Positions 57,690 to 64,000 of a stretch of 64,000 nucleotides of DNA are shown piece by piece. The stretch comes from VAXT01 sp035318925 (GTDB taxonomy: Bacteria; Actinomycetota; Thermoleophilia; Gaiellales; Gaiellaceae). Under the pieces are notes generated by a model that saw only the letters and a list, made by a program, of their open reading frames with translations, did not search any database and had not been told where the DNA came from. The stretch is taken from assembly GCA_035318925.1 (NCBI GenBank), contig DATHDS010000036.1, positions 62,001 to 126,000 of the forward strand, written 5' to 3'. Position 1 is the first letter of the stretch. Each line of letters begins with the position of its first letter. The position numbers and the translations under genes are program-made.

Positions 57690-58064
57690 ATGGTAGCTCC
57701 GAAGCAGGACGCGCTCCTGGCCCAGATGCGCAAGGGAACGCTCCAGTACTGCGTCCTCGCACTGCTCGCTGACGAGGAGCGCTACGGGTTCGATCTCGTC
57801 CGGGCGCTCGCCGAGACGGACGGGATGGTCACGAGCGAGGGAACGATCTATCCACTGTTGAGCAGGCTGCGCCGGGACGGTCTCGTCGAGACGACCTGGC
57901 GCGAGTCCACTGCCGGGCCTCCGCGCCGCTACTACCGGCTGACCAAAGACGGCCGGGCTGCGCTGGGCGGCTTCATCGACGAATGGGGCCGCTTCCGCGA
58001 CGCGGTCGACCACTTCATGGAAAGGAAGGCAGGTGATGAGCACGACACCCGACAAGCTGGTTGA
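57690..58064 (+). CDS. PadR-family transcriptional regulator
   Basis: A 124-residue winged-helix regulator: RKGTLQYCVLALLADEERYGFDLVRALAETDGMVTSEGTIYPLLSRLRRDGLVETTWRE with the typical YGYEL-like and EGTIYPLL motifs, followed by a short C-terminal dimer helix (Vir_act_alpha_C-poor form). It overlaps the HAAS gene by 29 bases, a common PadR-effector arrangement in Gram-positives, in which PadR represses the operon until an envelope or drug signal is sensed. Confidence 0.93.
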   Translation: MVAPKQDALLAQMRKGTLQYCVLALLADEERYGFDLVRALAETDGMVTSEGTIYPLLSRLRRDGLVETTWRESTAGPPRRYYRLTKDGRAALGGFIDEWGRFRDAVDHFMERKAGDEHDTRQAG

Positions 58065-58689
58065 GAGGTACCTGAAGCACCTGGACGTCGAACTGGACGA
58101 TCTTCCGCGCGATCGCCGGCGCGAGATCGTCGACGAGATCTCCGGGCATATCGTCGAGGCGCGGGCCGGTCTTCAAGCCGAGTCCGAGGCCGACGTGCGC
58201 AACATCCTGGAAGGGCTCGGCGATCCAGCCGAGATCGCGGCAGACGCGCGGGAGCGGTTCGAGGTCTCGCCACACCCGAAAGCGAAGAGCGAGGCGGGTT
58301 GGATTGAGATCGGCGCCCTGATCATGCTGCTCGTCGGCGGGCTCGTTCTGCCGGTCATCGGCTGGGTGATCGGTGTCGTGCTGCTCTGGACGTCGAACGT
58401 CTGGAATGTGCGCGACAAGGTCATCGGAACGATCTTCGTTCCCGGCGGGTTGGGGCTTCCGATATTGCTCGGGACCTTCGCTCTCGCTAGCACAGGAGGA
58501 AGCCACGGTTGCGTGCAATCCGGGTTGGTGGGGGCCCAGCCGTCCATCAATACCTGTACCGGCCAGGGAACCTCGGTCACGGATGTGCTCGGCGCCGTCG
58601 GATTGATCGTGCTCCTGGTGGCCCCGATCGTGACCACTGTGTACCTCGCCATGCGAATGCGCAGGGCATCGGCGGTCGCCATCGCCTGA
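58036..58689 (+). CDS. HAAS-domain membrane protein
   Basis: A 217-residue protein. The N-terminal ~75 residues form the helical HAAS (DUF1700-like) domain: LVERYLKHLDVELDDLPRDRRREIVDEISGHIVEARAGLQ ... VRNILEGLGDPAEIAADARERF. Three to four membrane segments follow (WIEIGALIMLLVGGLVLPVIGWVIGVVLLW; FVPGGLGLPILLGTFALAS; VLGAVGLIVLLVAPIVTTVYLAM), with an external Cys pair (GCVQSGL ... INTCTG). HAAS proteins are membrane partners of PadR regulators; exact action unknown. The start may be ATG 58036 or GTG 58033. Confidence 0.85.
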   Translation: MSTTPDKLVERYLKHLDVELDDLPRDRRREIVDEISGHIVEARAGLQAESEADVRNILEGLGDPAEIAADARERFEVSPHPKAKSEAGWIEIGALIMLLVGGLVLPVIGWVIGVVLLWTSNVWNVRDKVIGTIFVPGGLGLPILLGTFALASTGGSHGCVQSGLVGAQPSINTCTGQGTSVTDVLGAVGLIVLLVAPIVTTVYLAMRMRRASAVAIA

Positions 58690-58700
58690 GTCGGTGCTAT

Positions 58701-58716
58701 ACCTCTGAACAGAGGT
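58701..58716 (+). promoter_or_regulatory. small inverted repeat over the korA ribosome-binding site
   Basis: ACCTCTG and CAGAGGT, separated by AA, form a 7-bp stem. The right arm includes AGAGG, the only Shine-Dalgarno-like sequence before the korA ATG at 58718. It may be an operator or may modulate translation. Confidence 0.35.
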
Positions 58717-58717
58717 C

Positions 58718-60553
58718 ATGGCTAAGCCGGTCGAGCAGCTGGAGCAGGTGATCATCCGGTTCGCCGGCGATTCCGGGGACGGCATGCAGCTGACCGGAGG
58801 GCGCTTCGCAAGCGAGACGGCGCTGCTCGGAAACGACCTCTCGACGCTGCCCGACTTCCCGGCCGAGATTCGCGCGCCGGCCGGCTCGCTCCCCGGCGTC
58901 TCGGGCTTCCAGATCCACTTCTCGGATCACGACATCCTCACTCCCGGCGACGCTCCGAACGTCCTCGTCGTCATGAACCCGGCCGCGCTGCGCACGAACC
59001 TGAAGGACCTGCCTCCGGGCGGCACGCTGATCGTCGACGCCGACGCCTTCACGGAGCGGAACCTCAAGAAGGCGGGCTACACCGTGAGCCCGCTCGAGGA
59101 CGACTCGCTCGAGGCCTACAACGTCCACGAGGTGCCGCTGACCTCGCTCACGCTCGAGGAGCTGAAGGAGGTCGACGTCACGAAGCGCGAGGCCGAGCGC
59201 TCGAAGAACATGTTCGCGCTCGGACTGATGTCGTGGCTCTACACACGCCCGACCGAGGGCACGATCGCGTTTCTCGAGAAGAAGTTCGCCAAGCGGCCTG
59301 AGATCGCCGAGGCGAACACGCGCGCGTTCCGGGCGGGCTACGCGTTCGGCGAGACGAGCGAGGGCTTCGTCACGCAGTACGAGGTTGCCCCGGCCGAGCT
59401 CGAGCCCGGCACGTACCGAAATGTCACTGGCAATCAGGCACTCGGGCTGGGACTGGTCGCCGCCAGCGTGCAGTCGAAGCTGCCGCTGTTCCTGAGCGCA
59501 TACCCGATTACGCCGGCCTCCGACATCCTCCACGACCTCGCACGTCACAAGAACTTCGGCGTCCGCACCTTCCAGGCCGAGGACGAGATCGCCGCCGTGG
59601 GCGCTGCTCTGGGCGCAAGCTTCGGCGGCGCACTCGGCGTCTGCACGTCGAGCGGCCCCGGCATCATTCTCAAGCAGGAGACGATCGGGCTCGCGGTCAC
59701 CCTCGAGCTGCCGCTGCTGATCCTCGACATCCAGCGCGCCGGCCCCTCGACCGGGATGCCCACGAAGCCCGAGCAGGCCGACCTGCTCGCGGTCATGTTC
59801 GGCCGCAACGCGGAGTCGCCCGTGCCGGTTGTTGCGGCCTCCACCCCGGGGGGCTGCTTCTACGCGGCGATCGAGGCGACGCGGATTGCGCTCAAGTACC
59901 GCACACCCGTCTTCCTGCTCTCCGACGCGTACCTCGCGAACGGTTCCGAGCCGTGGCTGCTCCCGGACGTCGAGTCGCTCCCCGACATCTCCGTCGAGTT
60001 CGCCGACCAGCCGAACGTCGACGGTGACTTCATGCCGTACCTGCGAGACCCGGTGACGCTCGCCCGCCAATGGGCGATCCCGGGGACGCCCGGTCTCGAG
60101 CACCGGATCGGCGGGCTCGAGAAGGAGGACGTGACGGGCAACGTCTCCTACGACCCCGACAACCACGATCACATGGTTCGCCTGCGGGCCCAGAAGGTTG
60201 CCGGGATCGCCGCCGACATCCCCGAGCTCGAGGTCGACGACCCGGACGGCGCGTCGCTGCTCGTCTTGGGCTGGGGCGGGACCTATGGGCCGATCCAGTC
60301 GGCCGCGCGGCGGCTGCGCAAGTCGGGGAAGAACGTCGCACACGCGCACCTGACGCACCTGAACCCGTTCCCGCGCAACCTCGGCGACGTGCTGGGGAGC
60401 TACGACAAGGTGCTTGTGCCCGAGATGAACCTCGGCCAGCTGCTGAAGCTCGTGCGCGCCGAGTTCCTCGTCGACGCGGTCGGCTACAACAAGGTGCGCG
60501 GGCTGCCGTTCCGGTCGGACGAGCTTGCCGAGGCGATCGAGGCGATGCTGTGA
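58718..60553 (+). CDS. korA: 2-oxoglutarate:ferredoxin oxidoreductase, alpha subunit
   Basis: A 611-residue fused gamma-alpha subunit that with KorB oxidises 2-oxoglutarate to succinyl-CoA with ferredoxin. The N-terminal gamma part starts VIIRFAGDSGDGMQLTGGRFA; the alpha pyrimidine-binding part has LFLSAYPITPASDILHDLA, FQAEDEIAAVGAALGASFGGALGVCTSSGPGI and IQRAGPSTGMPTKPEQADLLAVMFGRN. This is the oxygen-tolerant two-subunit type known from mycobacteria and Hydrogenobacter. Its stop is overlapped by a small membrane-protein gene (GTGA), and korB follows. Confidence 0.94.
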   Translation: MAKPVEQLEQVIIRFAGDSGDGMQLTGGRFASETALLGNDLSTLPDFPAEIRAPAGSLPGVSGFQIHFSDHDILTPGDAPNVLVVMNPAALRTNLKDLPPGGTLIVDADAFTERNLKKAGYTVSPLEDDSLEAYNVHEVPLTSLTLEELKEVDVTKREAERSKNMFALGLMSWLYTRPTEGTIAFLEKKFAKRPEIAEANTRAFRAGYAFGETSEGFVTQYEVAPAELEPGTYRNVTGNQALGLGLVAASVQSKLPLFLSAYPITPASDILHDLARHKNFGVRTFQAEDEIAAVGAALGASFGGALGVCTSSGPGIILKQETIGLAVTLELPLLILDIQRAGPSTGMPTKPEQADLLAVMFGRNAESPVPVVAASTPGGCFYAAIEATRIALKYRTPVFLLSDAYLANGSEPWLLPDVESLPDISVEFADQPNVDGDFMPYLRDPVTLARQWAIPGTPGLEHRIGGLEKEDVTGNVSYDPDNHDHMVRLRAQKVAGIAADIPELEVDDPDGASLLVLGWGGTYGPIQSAARRLRKSGKNVAHAHLTHLNPFPRNLGDVLGSYDKVLVPEMNLGQLLKLVRAEFLVDAVGYNKVRGLPFRSDELAEAIEAML

Positions 60554-60750
60554 CCTCACGGGTCGACAGGTTCCTCTTCGGCACCGGCGACAGCCTGGGC
60601 CCGCTCTGGTTCGGTACCGGCGCTTTCATCCTCGGCTTCGCGGCCATCCTCGGGCTCGTGAAGGGCACTTGGTGGACGGCTGTCCTGCTCGTGCCCGCCT
60701 GGGTTCTGGCCTACCAGGCCTGGCGCTCGTTCGACAGGGGAGCGCGGTGA
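60550..60750 (+). CDS. small two-helix membrane protein between korA and korB
   Basis: A 66-residue protein not recognised. It has two hydrophobic helices: SLGPLWFGTGAFILGFAAILGLV and TWWTAVLLVPAWVLAYQAW, with a basic end (RSFDRGAR). Its GTG start shares 4 bases with the korA stop, and its stop shares 4 bases with the korB start (GTGA at both ends), so it is translated in series with both subunits. It might anchor the Kor complex near the membrane or an electron acceptor; that is inference. Confidence 0.75.
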   Translation: MTSRVDRFLFGTGDSLGPLWFGTGAFILGFAAILGLVKGTWWTAVLLVPAWVLAYQAWRSFDRGAR

Positions 60751-61772
60751 GCGAGAACGGCGGCAACGGCAAGCTCATCCAGCTGACCGCGAAGGACTTC
60801 AAGTCCGACCAGGAGGTGCGCTGGTGCCCGGGCTGCGGCGACTACGCGATCCTGGCCGCGATGCAGGGCTTCATGCCCGAGCTCGGGATTCCGCGCGAGC
60901 GGATCGTCTTCATCTCCGGCATCGGCTGCGCCGCGCGCTTCCCGTACTACATGCAGACCTACGGTATGCACTCGATCCACGGCCGCGCACCGGCGATCGC
61001 GACCGGCCTCTCCACGTCTCGCCCGGACCTGTCCGTCTGGGTCGTGACCGGCGACGGCGACGCGCTGTCGATCGGCGGCAACCACCTGATCCACGCGCTG
61101 CGCCGCAACGTGAACGTCAAGATCCTGCTCTTCAACAACCAGATCTACGGCCTGACGAAGGGGCAGTACTCGCCGACGAGCCCGCTCGGGACGCGCAACA
61201 AGTCGACGCCGATGGGCTCGCTCGACTGGCCGTTCAACCCGGTCTCGATCGCACTGGGAGCTGAGGCGAGCTTCGTCGGGCGCTCGATCGACACGGACAA
61301 GAAGCACCTGACGGAGGTGCTGCGCCGCGCGGCAAACCACAAGGGGTCGGCGCTCGTCGAGATCTACCAGAACTGCAACGTCTACAACGACGGCGCCTTC
61401 GACGCTGTCAAGGAGCACACCGAGAACCAGATCCGCCTCGAGCACGGCAAGCCCATTCGCTTCGGCGCCGAGGACGAGCGCGGCGTGAAGCTGCGCGCGG
61501 ACGGCTCGTGCGAGCTCGTCGACGTGGCCGACGTGGGGGAGGACGCTTTGCTCGTGCACGACGAGCACCACGAAGCCGCGAGCCTCGCGTTCTCGCTCTC
61601 GCGGATCTCGCACACCCCGCACGGCCCGACGCCGATCGGAGTCTTCCGGGACATCGAGCGCCCGGTCTACGACGAGCTCATGGCCGAGCAGCTGGAGACG
61701 TCAAAGACCGAGCGCGGCGAGGGCGACCTGGCCGCACTGCTCCACACCGGCGACACCTGGACGATCGACTAG
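60747..61772 (+). CDS. korB: 2-oxoglutarate:ferredoxin oxidoreductase, beta subunit
   Basis: A 341-residue thiamine-diphosphate and [4Fe-4S] subunit: VRWCPGCGDYAILAAMQGFMPELG supplies cluster cysteines (CPGC), FISGIGCAARFPYYMQTYGMHSIHGRAPAIATGL is followed by the ThDP motif WVVTGDGDALSIGGNHLIHALRRNVNVKILLFNNQIYGLTKGQYSPTS, and EIYQNCNVYNDGAF supplies another Cys. The GTG at 60747 gives the usual length. A ~45-residue acidic C-terminal tail follows the core. Convergent with the APH-like gene; stops overlap by 4 bases. Confidence 0.94.
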   Translation: MSENGGNGKLIQLTAKDFKSDQEVRWCPGCGDYAILAAMQGFMPELGIPRERIVFISGIGCAARFPYYMQTYGMHSIHGRAPAIATGLSTSRPDLSVWVVTGDGDALSIGGNHLIHALRRNVNVKILLFNNQIYGLTKGQYSPTSPLGTRNKSTPMGSLDWPFNPVSIALGAEASFVGRSIDTDKKHLTEVLRRAANHKGSALVEIYQNCNVYNDGAFDAVKEHTENQIRLEHGKPIRFGAEDERGVKLRADGSCELVDVADVGEDALLVHDEHHEAASLAFSLSRISHTPHGPTPIGVFRDIERPVYDELMAEQLETSKTERGEGDLAALLHTGDTWTID

Positions 61773-62596
61773 ACGAAGCTCTCGGCTAAGGCTCTTCGTC
61801 GTTCCACCATTCCCTCCGCGAAGGTCGTGGTGACCTTGTCGATGTTCGCGGCGTCGAGGGCGAGAAAGATCAGGACGGTTGCCGCATCAACCGCCTGAGT
61901 GAAGATCGAGAAATCGATCGTCGGTCGAGCAGCGCTGTACACGGCGAGGTCGCGGGCGGGCTCCGCGGAAGCCGGAACCCACGGCGATCCGTGTAGCCAC
62001 ACGGCGACGTCGTAGGCGGCGGGAGCGGCGCCTGCCTCTTCCCAGTCGAACCACGCCGGACCGCTCCGGGTCGCAAGCACGTTCCCGGGCCAGGCGTCGC
62101 CGTGAACCAGTGTCCTCGGCTCGTCGCGAAGCACGTCGACGAGCGGCGTTGGGTCGGCGAGGAGTAACGCCAAAGGTTCCGGGAGCCGAGGATCTGAACT
62201 TCTGGTCTCGGCCAAGAGCCCGTCGAGCTCTCGCCCCAAGACGTCGCGTAGGCGCAGGTCATCGAGGGCGGGGCTTCCTTCGAAGGCGTCGTGCAAGCGC
62301 GCCAGTAAGCCCAGCGGCTCCGGCCCGTTTCCCCACGCCACCCCGTCGAGCGCCTCGTAGAGAAGCCAGCTCGGCCCCGCGTCGAGGAGTGGCGGCACTG
62401 CGAGCGCTCCGCTGCGCGTCAGAAGCGGACCGACGAAGGACTCCCGCCTGACCCGGTCTTCGGGCCCAACCTTGAGAACGAGCCCGTTGCCTCGGAGCAC
62501 GCGAAAGGATCCAAGCCGGGAGAGATCCTCCGGTGCGGGCCCGAGGCGGGCGAGCACGTGATCGGGAACAAGCGCCGTGATCGACGCGCGGTTCAC
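61769..62596 (-). CDS. APH-family phosphotransferase
   Basis: A 275-residue aminoglycoside-phosphotransferase/choline-kinase-fold protein. The Brenner motif is LVHGDAWPGNVLA (catalytic Asp, and Asn for metal), followed by the DFG-like AWFDWEEAGAAPAAYDVAVWL. The N-lobe has VLKVGPEDRVRRESFVGPLL with the ATP-binding Lys. Substrate unknown; members act on drugs, sugars, choline or homoserine. TAGCTT lies six bases before the GTG start. There is no reason to call it a resistance gene from context. Confidence 0.82.
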   Translation of the reverse strand: MNRASITALVPDHVLARLGPAPEDLSRLGSFRVLRGNGLVLKVGPEDRVRRESFVGPLLTRSGALAVPPLLDAGPSWLLYEALDGVAWGNGPEPLGLLARLHDAFEGSPALDDLRLRDVLGRELDGLLAETRSSDPRLPEPLALLLADPTPLVDVLRDEPRTLVHGDAWPGNVLATRSGPAWFDWEEAGAAPAAYDVAVWLHGSPWVPASAEPARDLAVYSAARPTIDFSIFTQAVDAATVLIFLALDAANIDKVTTTFAEGMVERRRALAESFV

Positions 62597-62613
62597 GCTC
62601 GAAAGCTACAGCG

Positions 62614-62769
62614 CTACGGAGCGGACTTGCCCAGGCCGCCCTCGTGGCGCGTTGCGATCAATTCCTGGACGCTTCCAACTTCGAGCAGTCGCCTGTGGTG
62701 CTCGTAGTGCGCCCTGCGGGCGTCTGCTCGCCGGCGCTCGGGTGACTTGCCGTCGCCGAGATCCAGCAT
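62614..62769 (-). CDS. small hypothetical protein (51 aa)
   Basis: Not recognised. A charged helical peptide: MLDLGDGKSPERRRADARRA, then a HYEHHRR cluster that is rich in His and Arg. It ends 18 bases before the APH-family gene on the same strand, and AGGAG stands just before the ATG at 62769. A longer GTG start at 62832 is possible. Coding status is uncertain. Confidence 0.4.
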   Translation of the reverse strand: MLDLGDGKSPERRRADARRAHYEHHRRLLEVGSVQELIATRHEGGLGKSAP

Positions 62770-62883
62770 GGGCTCCTGCTCAGGTACGCGGTGTCTTCGT
62801 AGTCGGAGCACGGGGAACCTCCGTGTGCTCACGGCGTGACCGCACCGCCTGGGGGGTTACTTGTCACTACGCCTTATCGGCCA

Positions 62884-62900
62884 TCCGGGCTCACCCCGGA
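62884..62900 (-). terminator. hairpin after the first pilin gene
   Basis: TCCGGG / CCCGGA with a CTCAC loop, 10 bases beyond the stop of the pilin at 62910-63071 on the minus strand. Confidence 0.4.
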
Positions 62901-62909
62901 ATCCCTTGC

Positions 62910-63071
62910 TTAAGTGAGTAGGGCGGCCACTCGGCCGAGCGCGCCTGAAGCGGCGGCGCCGAGCAGAGCGAGTGCACCCAAGCAGGCGATCGTGACGACG
63001 GTCAGCACCGTCGCGTACTCGGCCATTGTCTGACCTTCGTTCCGCGCGAGCAAGCTGTAGAGCTTCTGCAT
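62910..63071 (-). CDS. Flp/Fap-type pilin subunit 1 (53 aa)
   Basis: A tiny prepilin of the Flp (tight-adherence) class. The short basic leader MQKLYSLLARNEGQTMAEYA contains the conserved Gly-Gln/Thr...Glu-Tyr region recognised by TadV-type prepilin peptidase, followed by the hydrophobic helix TVLTVVTIACLGALALLGAAA. AGGAGG lies ten bases before the ATG. It is 60-70% similar by eye to the pilin at 63245-63406, an apparent duplication. The tad assembly genes are not in the window. Confidence 0.88.
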   Translation of the reverse strand: MQKLYSLLARNEGQTMAEYATVLTVVTIACLGALALLGAAASGALGRVAALLT

Positions 63072-63193
63072 CGATGCGAACCTCCTGGACGGATCGGCGC
63101 GGATTGCTACGCCGAAGGATGGATACCCGAGGAATCGTCATTGCGGAGCAAGTACGCCATCCCCCGGGGCAGGGATCCGCTCTCGGAAACACG

Positions 63194-63228
63194 GACGCCG
63201 CAGCTGGAATGAGTCCAGCTGCGGCGTC
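63194..63228 (-). terminator. terminator after the second pilin gene
   Basis: Perfect 15-bp stem GACGCCGCAGCTGGA / TCCAGCTGCGGCGTC with an ATGAG loop, 16 bases past the pilin stop on the minus strand. Because it stands between the two pilin genes, they are probably separate transcripts. The rest of the gap to 63072 holds no recognised gene. Confidence 0.75.
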
Positions 63229-63244
63229 AGTACGTCTGTACGCG

Positions 63245-63406
63245 TTACGAGATATATGCGGCGACGCGGTTCAGCGCGGAGACGATGTTCCCTGAGAGCA
63301 GGGCCAAAGCGCCGAAGACCGCGATCGTGATGACTGCGAGGACGACGCCGTACTCGGCCATCGTCTGTCCGTCTTCACGTGCGAGCCAGTTGTAGATCTT
63401 CTGCAT
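63245..63406 (-). CDS. Flp/Fap-type pilin subunit 2 (53 aa)
   Basis: Second Flp prepilin: MQKIYNWLAREDGQTMAEYG followed by the helix VVLAVITIAVFGALALLSGNI and a short tail NRVAAYIS. The same length as the pilin at 62910-63071 and the same GQTMAEY processing region. The ATG at 63406 is backed by GGAGG ten bases upstream; longer upstream in-frame starts run through the leader and are not pilin-like. It forms thin adhesive pili when exported by a Tad system encoded elsewhere. Confidence 0.9.
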   Translation of the reverse strand: MQKIYNWLAREDGQTMAEYGVVLAVITIAVFGALALLSGNIVSALNRVAAYIS

Positions 63407-63530
63407 CGAGCAGACCTCCATGGACGGATCGGTACCTGCGGCGGCACCGACGATTGGTGATGTTTCCGTTACATCGAACGGAGGCGCCTGTCGGCCTATC
63501 CCTCGCAAGAGCGTTTCTGCACGAAAACGA

Positions 63531-63558
63531 CGAAGCCCGCCTCTGGGAGCGGGCTTCG
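63531..63558 (-). terminator. terminator after the RTX-protein gene
   Basis: CGAAGCCCGC (63531-63540) pairs perfectly with GCGGGCTTCG (63549-63558) around CTCTGGGA. Read on the minus strand it is followed by TCGTTTTCG, a T-rich tract, 30 bases beyond the RTX stop. Confidence 0.75.
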
Positions 63559-63588
63559 CGGGGAGCGAGGTGTGGGGAGGGGAAGCTT

Positions 63589-64000
63589 TTACTTGCCCGC
63601 GGGGATCGGGGAGACCGAGCGGACCTCTTCGCAGTTGACGTACGTGTCCTGCTCGTTTGCGTTCAGCCAGACGACGTCCTGTCCCGGCCCGCAGTCGAGC
63701 ATGTCGACCTGATTGTCGTCGGCGACTGCGTGGAGGACGTCGTTGCCCTCGCCGCCGTTCACGACATCGGCGCCGCGACCTCCGAAGAGCCGGTCGTCGC
63801 CGTTGCCGCCGTCGACGTTGTCGTTCCCGGCCCGGCCGCGAATGCGGTCGTTGCCGTCGGAGCCGTTGAGGACGTCATCGCCTGGACCGCCGATGACGAG
63901 GTCGTTACCCGGTCCGCCGTCGACGATGTCGTTGCCCCAGCCGCCGAAGATCCGGTCTCGGCCGTCGAGCGCGTTGACGATGTCGTCTCCGCCCCTGGCG
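63589..64000 (-). CDS. RTX (hemolysin-type calcium-binding) repeat protein, C-terminal part
   Basis: The gene enters from the right edge; 136 residues of its C-terminus are present. About eight RTX nonapeptides of the GGxGxDxUx type are readable in sequence, such as GGWGNDIVD, GGPGNDLVI, GGPGDDVLN and GGEGNDVLH, which bind Ca2+ in a parallel beta-roll. After the repeats comes a short tail with a Cys pair (MLDCGPGQDVVW ... YVNCEEVRS) ending PIPAGK. Secreted calcium-dependent proteins carry such repeats; the function lies in the missing N-terminal part. Confidence 0.88.
   Translation of the reverse strand, partial: ARGGDDIVNALDGRDRIFGGWGNDIVDGGPGNDLVIGGPGDDVLNGSDGNDRIRGRAGNDNVDGGNGDDRLFGGRGADVVNGGEGNDVLHAVADDNQVDMLDCGPGQDVVWLNANEQDTYVNCEEVRSVSPIPAGK

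Noticed and set aside
61769..62596. Calling the APH-fold gene an antibiotic resistance gene
   Set aside because: The kinase motifs fit many small-molecule kinases and nothing in the context points to a drug.
63407..63530. A cyclic-di-GMP riboswitch before the pilin genes
   Set aside because: The leaders of both pilin genes lack the GEMM-I conserved segments; only small stems are visible.
1..64000. CRISPR arrays, insertion sequences, prophage or integrase genes
   Set aside because: No regularly spaced repeats, transposase, recombinase or phage structural motifs were seen on either strand.

Overview
The window is GC-rich chromosomal DNA from an actinobacterium-like organism, most probably a deep-branching lineage such as Thermoleophilia (Gaiellales/Solirubrobacterales type). 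This is inferred from the GC-rich third positions, the PstB/DipZ/KorAB/HhH-GPD gene types, frequent GTG starts, and many genes whose start codon sits 6-7 bases after a TAnnnT hexamer (leaderless-type promoters). No rRNA, tRNA, CRISPR array, insertion sequence or prophage gene was recognised. Gene density is high, and many neighbours overlap by 1-11 bases.

Layout. 1-3021 (minus): start of a molybdate-type transporter, UppP, an orphan PhoB-like regulator and an ATP-grasp ligase. 3107-12043: a phosphate island. A minus-strand phoB-pstS-pstC-pstA-pstB arm faces a plus-strand phoR-pstB2-phoU-DUF47-pit arm, so high-affinity import, low-affinity import and the two-component control lie together. 12090-17009 (plus): HtrA protease, a cation/proton antiporter, a GCS2-type ligase, a metal-binding HMA protein and an ECF sigma/ZAS anti-sigma pair. 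17006-23507 (minus): a tightly overlapping seven-gene operon holding an amidohydrolase, the three subunits of a molybdenum hydroxylase, a lipoprotein cyclophilin, a MocA-like nucleotidyltransferase and an HTH-membrane-LytR_C protein. 23549-36958: peptidase, acetyl-CoA synthetase, M16 peptidase, thioesterase, epimerase, Mug, NAD synthetase, and an acyl-CoA synthetase/SDR arm divergent from an MFS exporter/TetR arm with a palindromic operator between them.

37375-38824 is the most interesting locus. An XRE-TPR regulator with the architecture of RRNPP peptide receptors is followed, 19 bases later, by a 30-residue ORF with a perfect Shine-Dalgarno sequence. The ORF encodes a secreted-type peptide ending in PVSWWDGP. 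It looks like a receptor/pheromone pair comparable to ComR-ComS or Rap-Phr, here in a non-Firmicute.

39200-49745: SelD, an NMN adenylyltransferase-like enzyme with a structured leader, an unusual less GC-rich lipoprotein gene, ApgM, CtaA, a PAC2 protein, DipZ and a DEAH helicase. 49851-58689: a FadB-like beta-oxidation enzyme and a TPR-like protein sharing a 24-bp bidirectional promoter, ArsR, 6-phosphogluconolactonase, ProC, AlkA-type glycosylase, MarR + VOC protein, cupin, and PadR + HAAS membrane protein. 58718-64000: KorA and KorB with a small two-helix membrane protein translationally sandwiched between them, an APH-family kinase, two tiny Flp pilins and the C-terminal part of an RTX-repeat protein.

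Other structures worth attention: a 165-bp imperfect palindrome between convergent genes (52482-52646), a 46-bp repeat present twice (29851 and 41541), and hairpins that bury ribosome-binding sites at 13462, 40374 and 58701.
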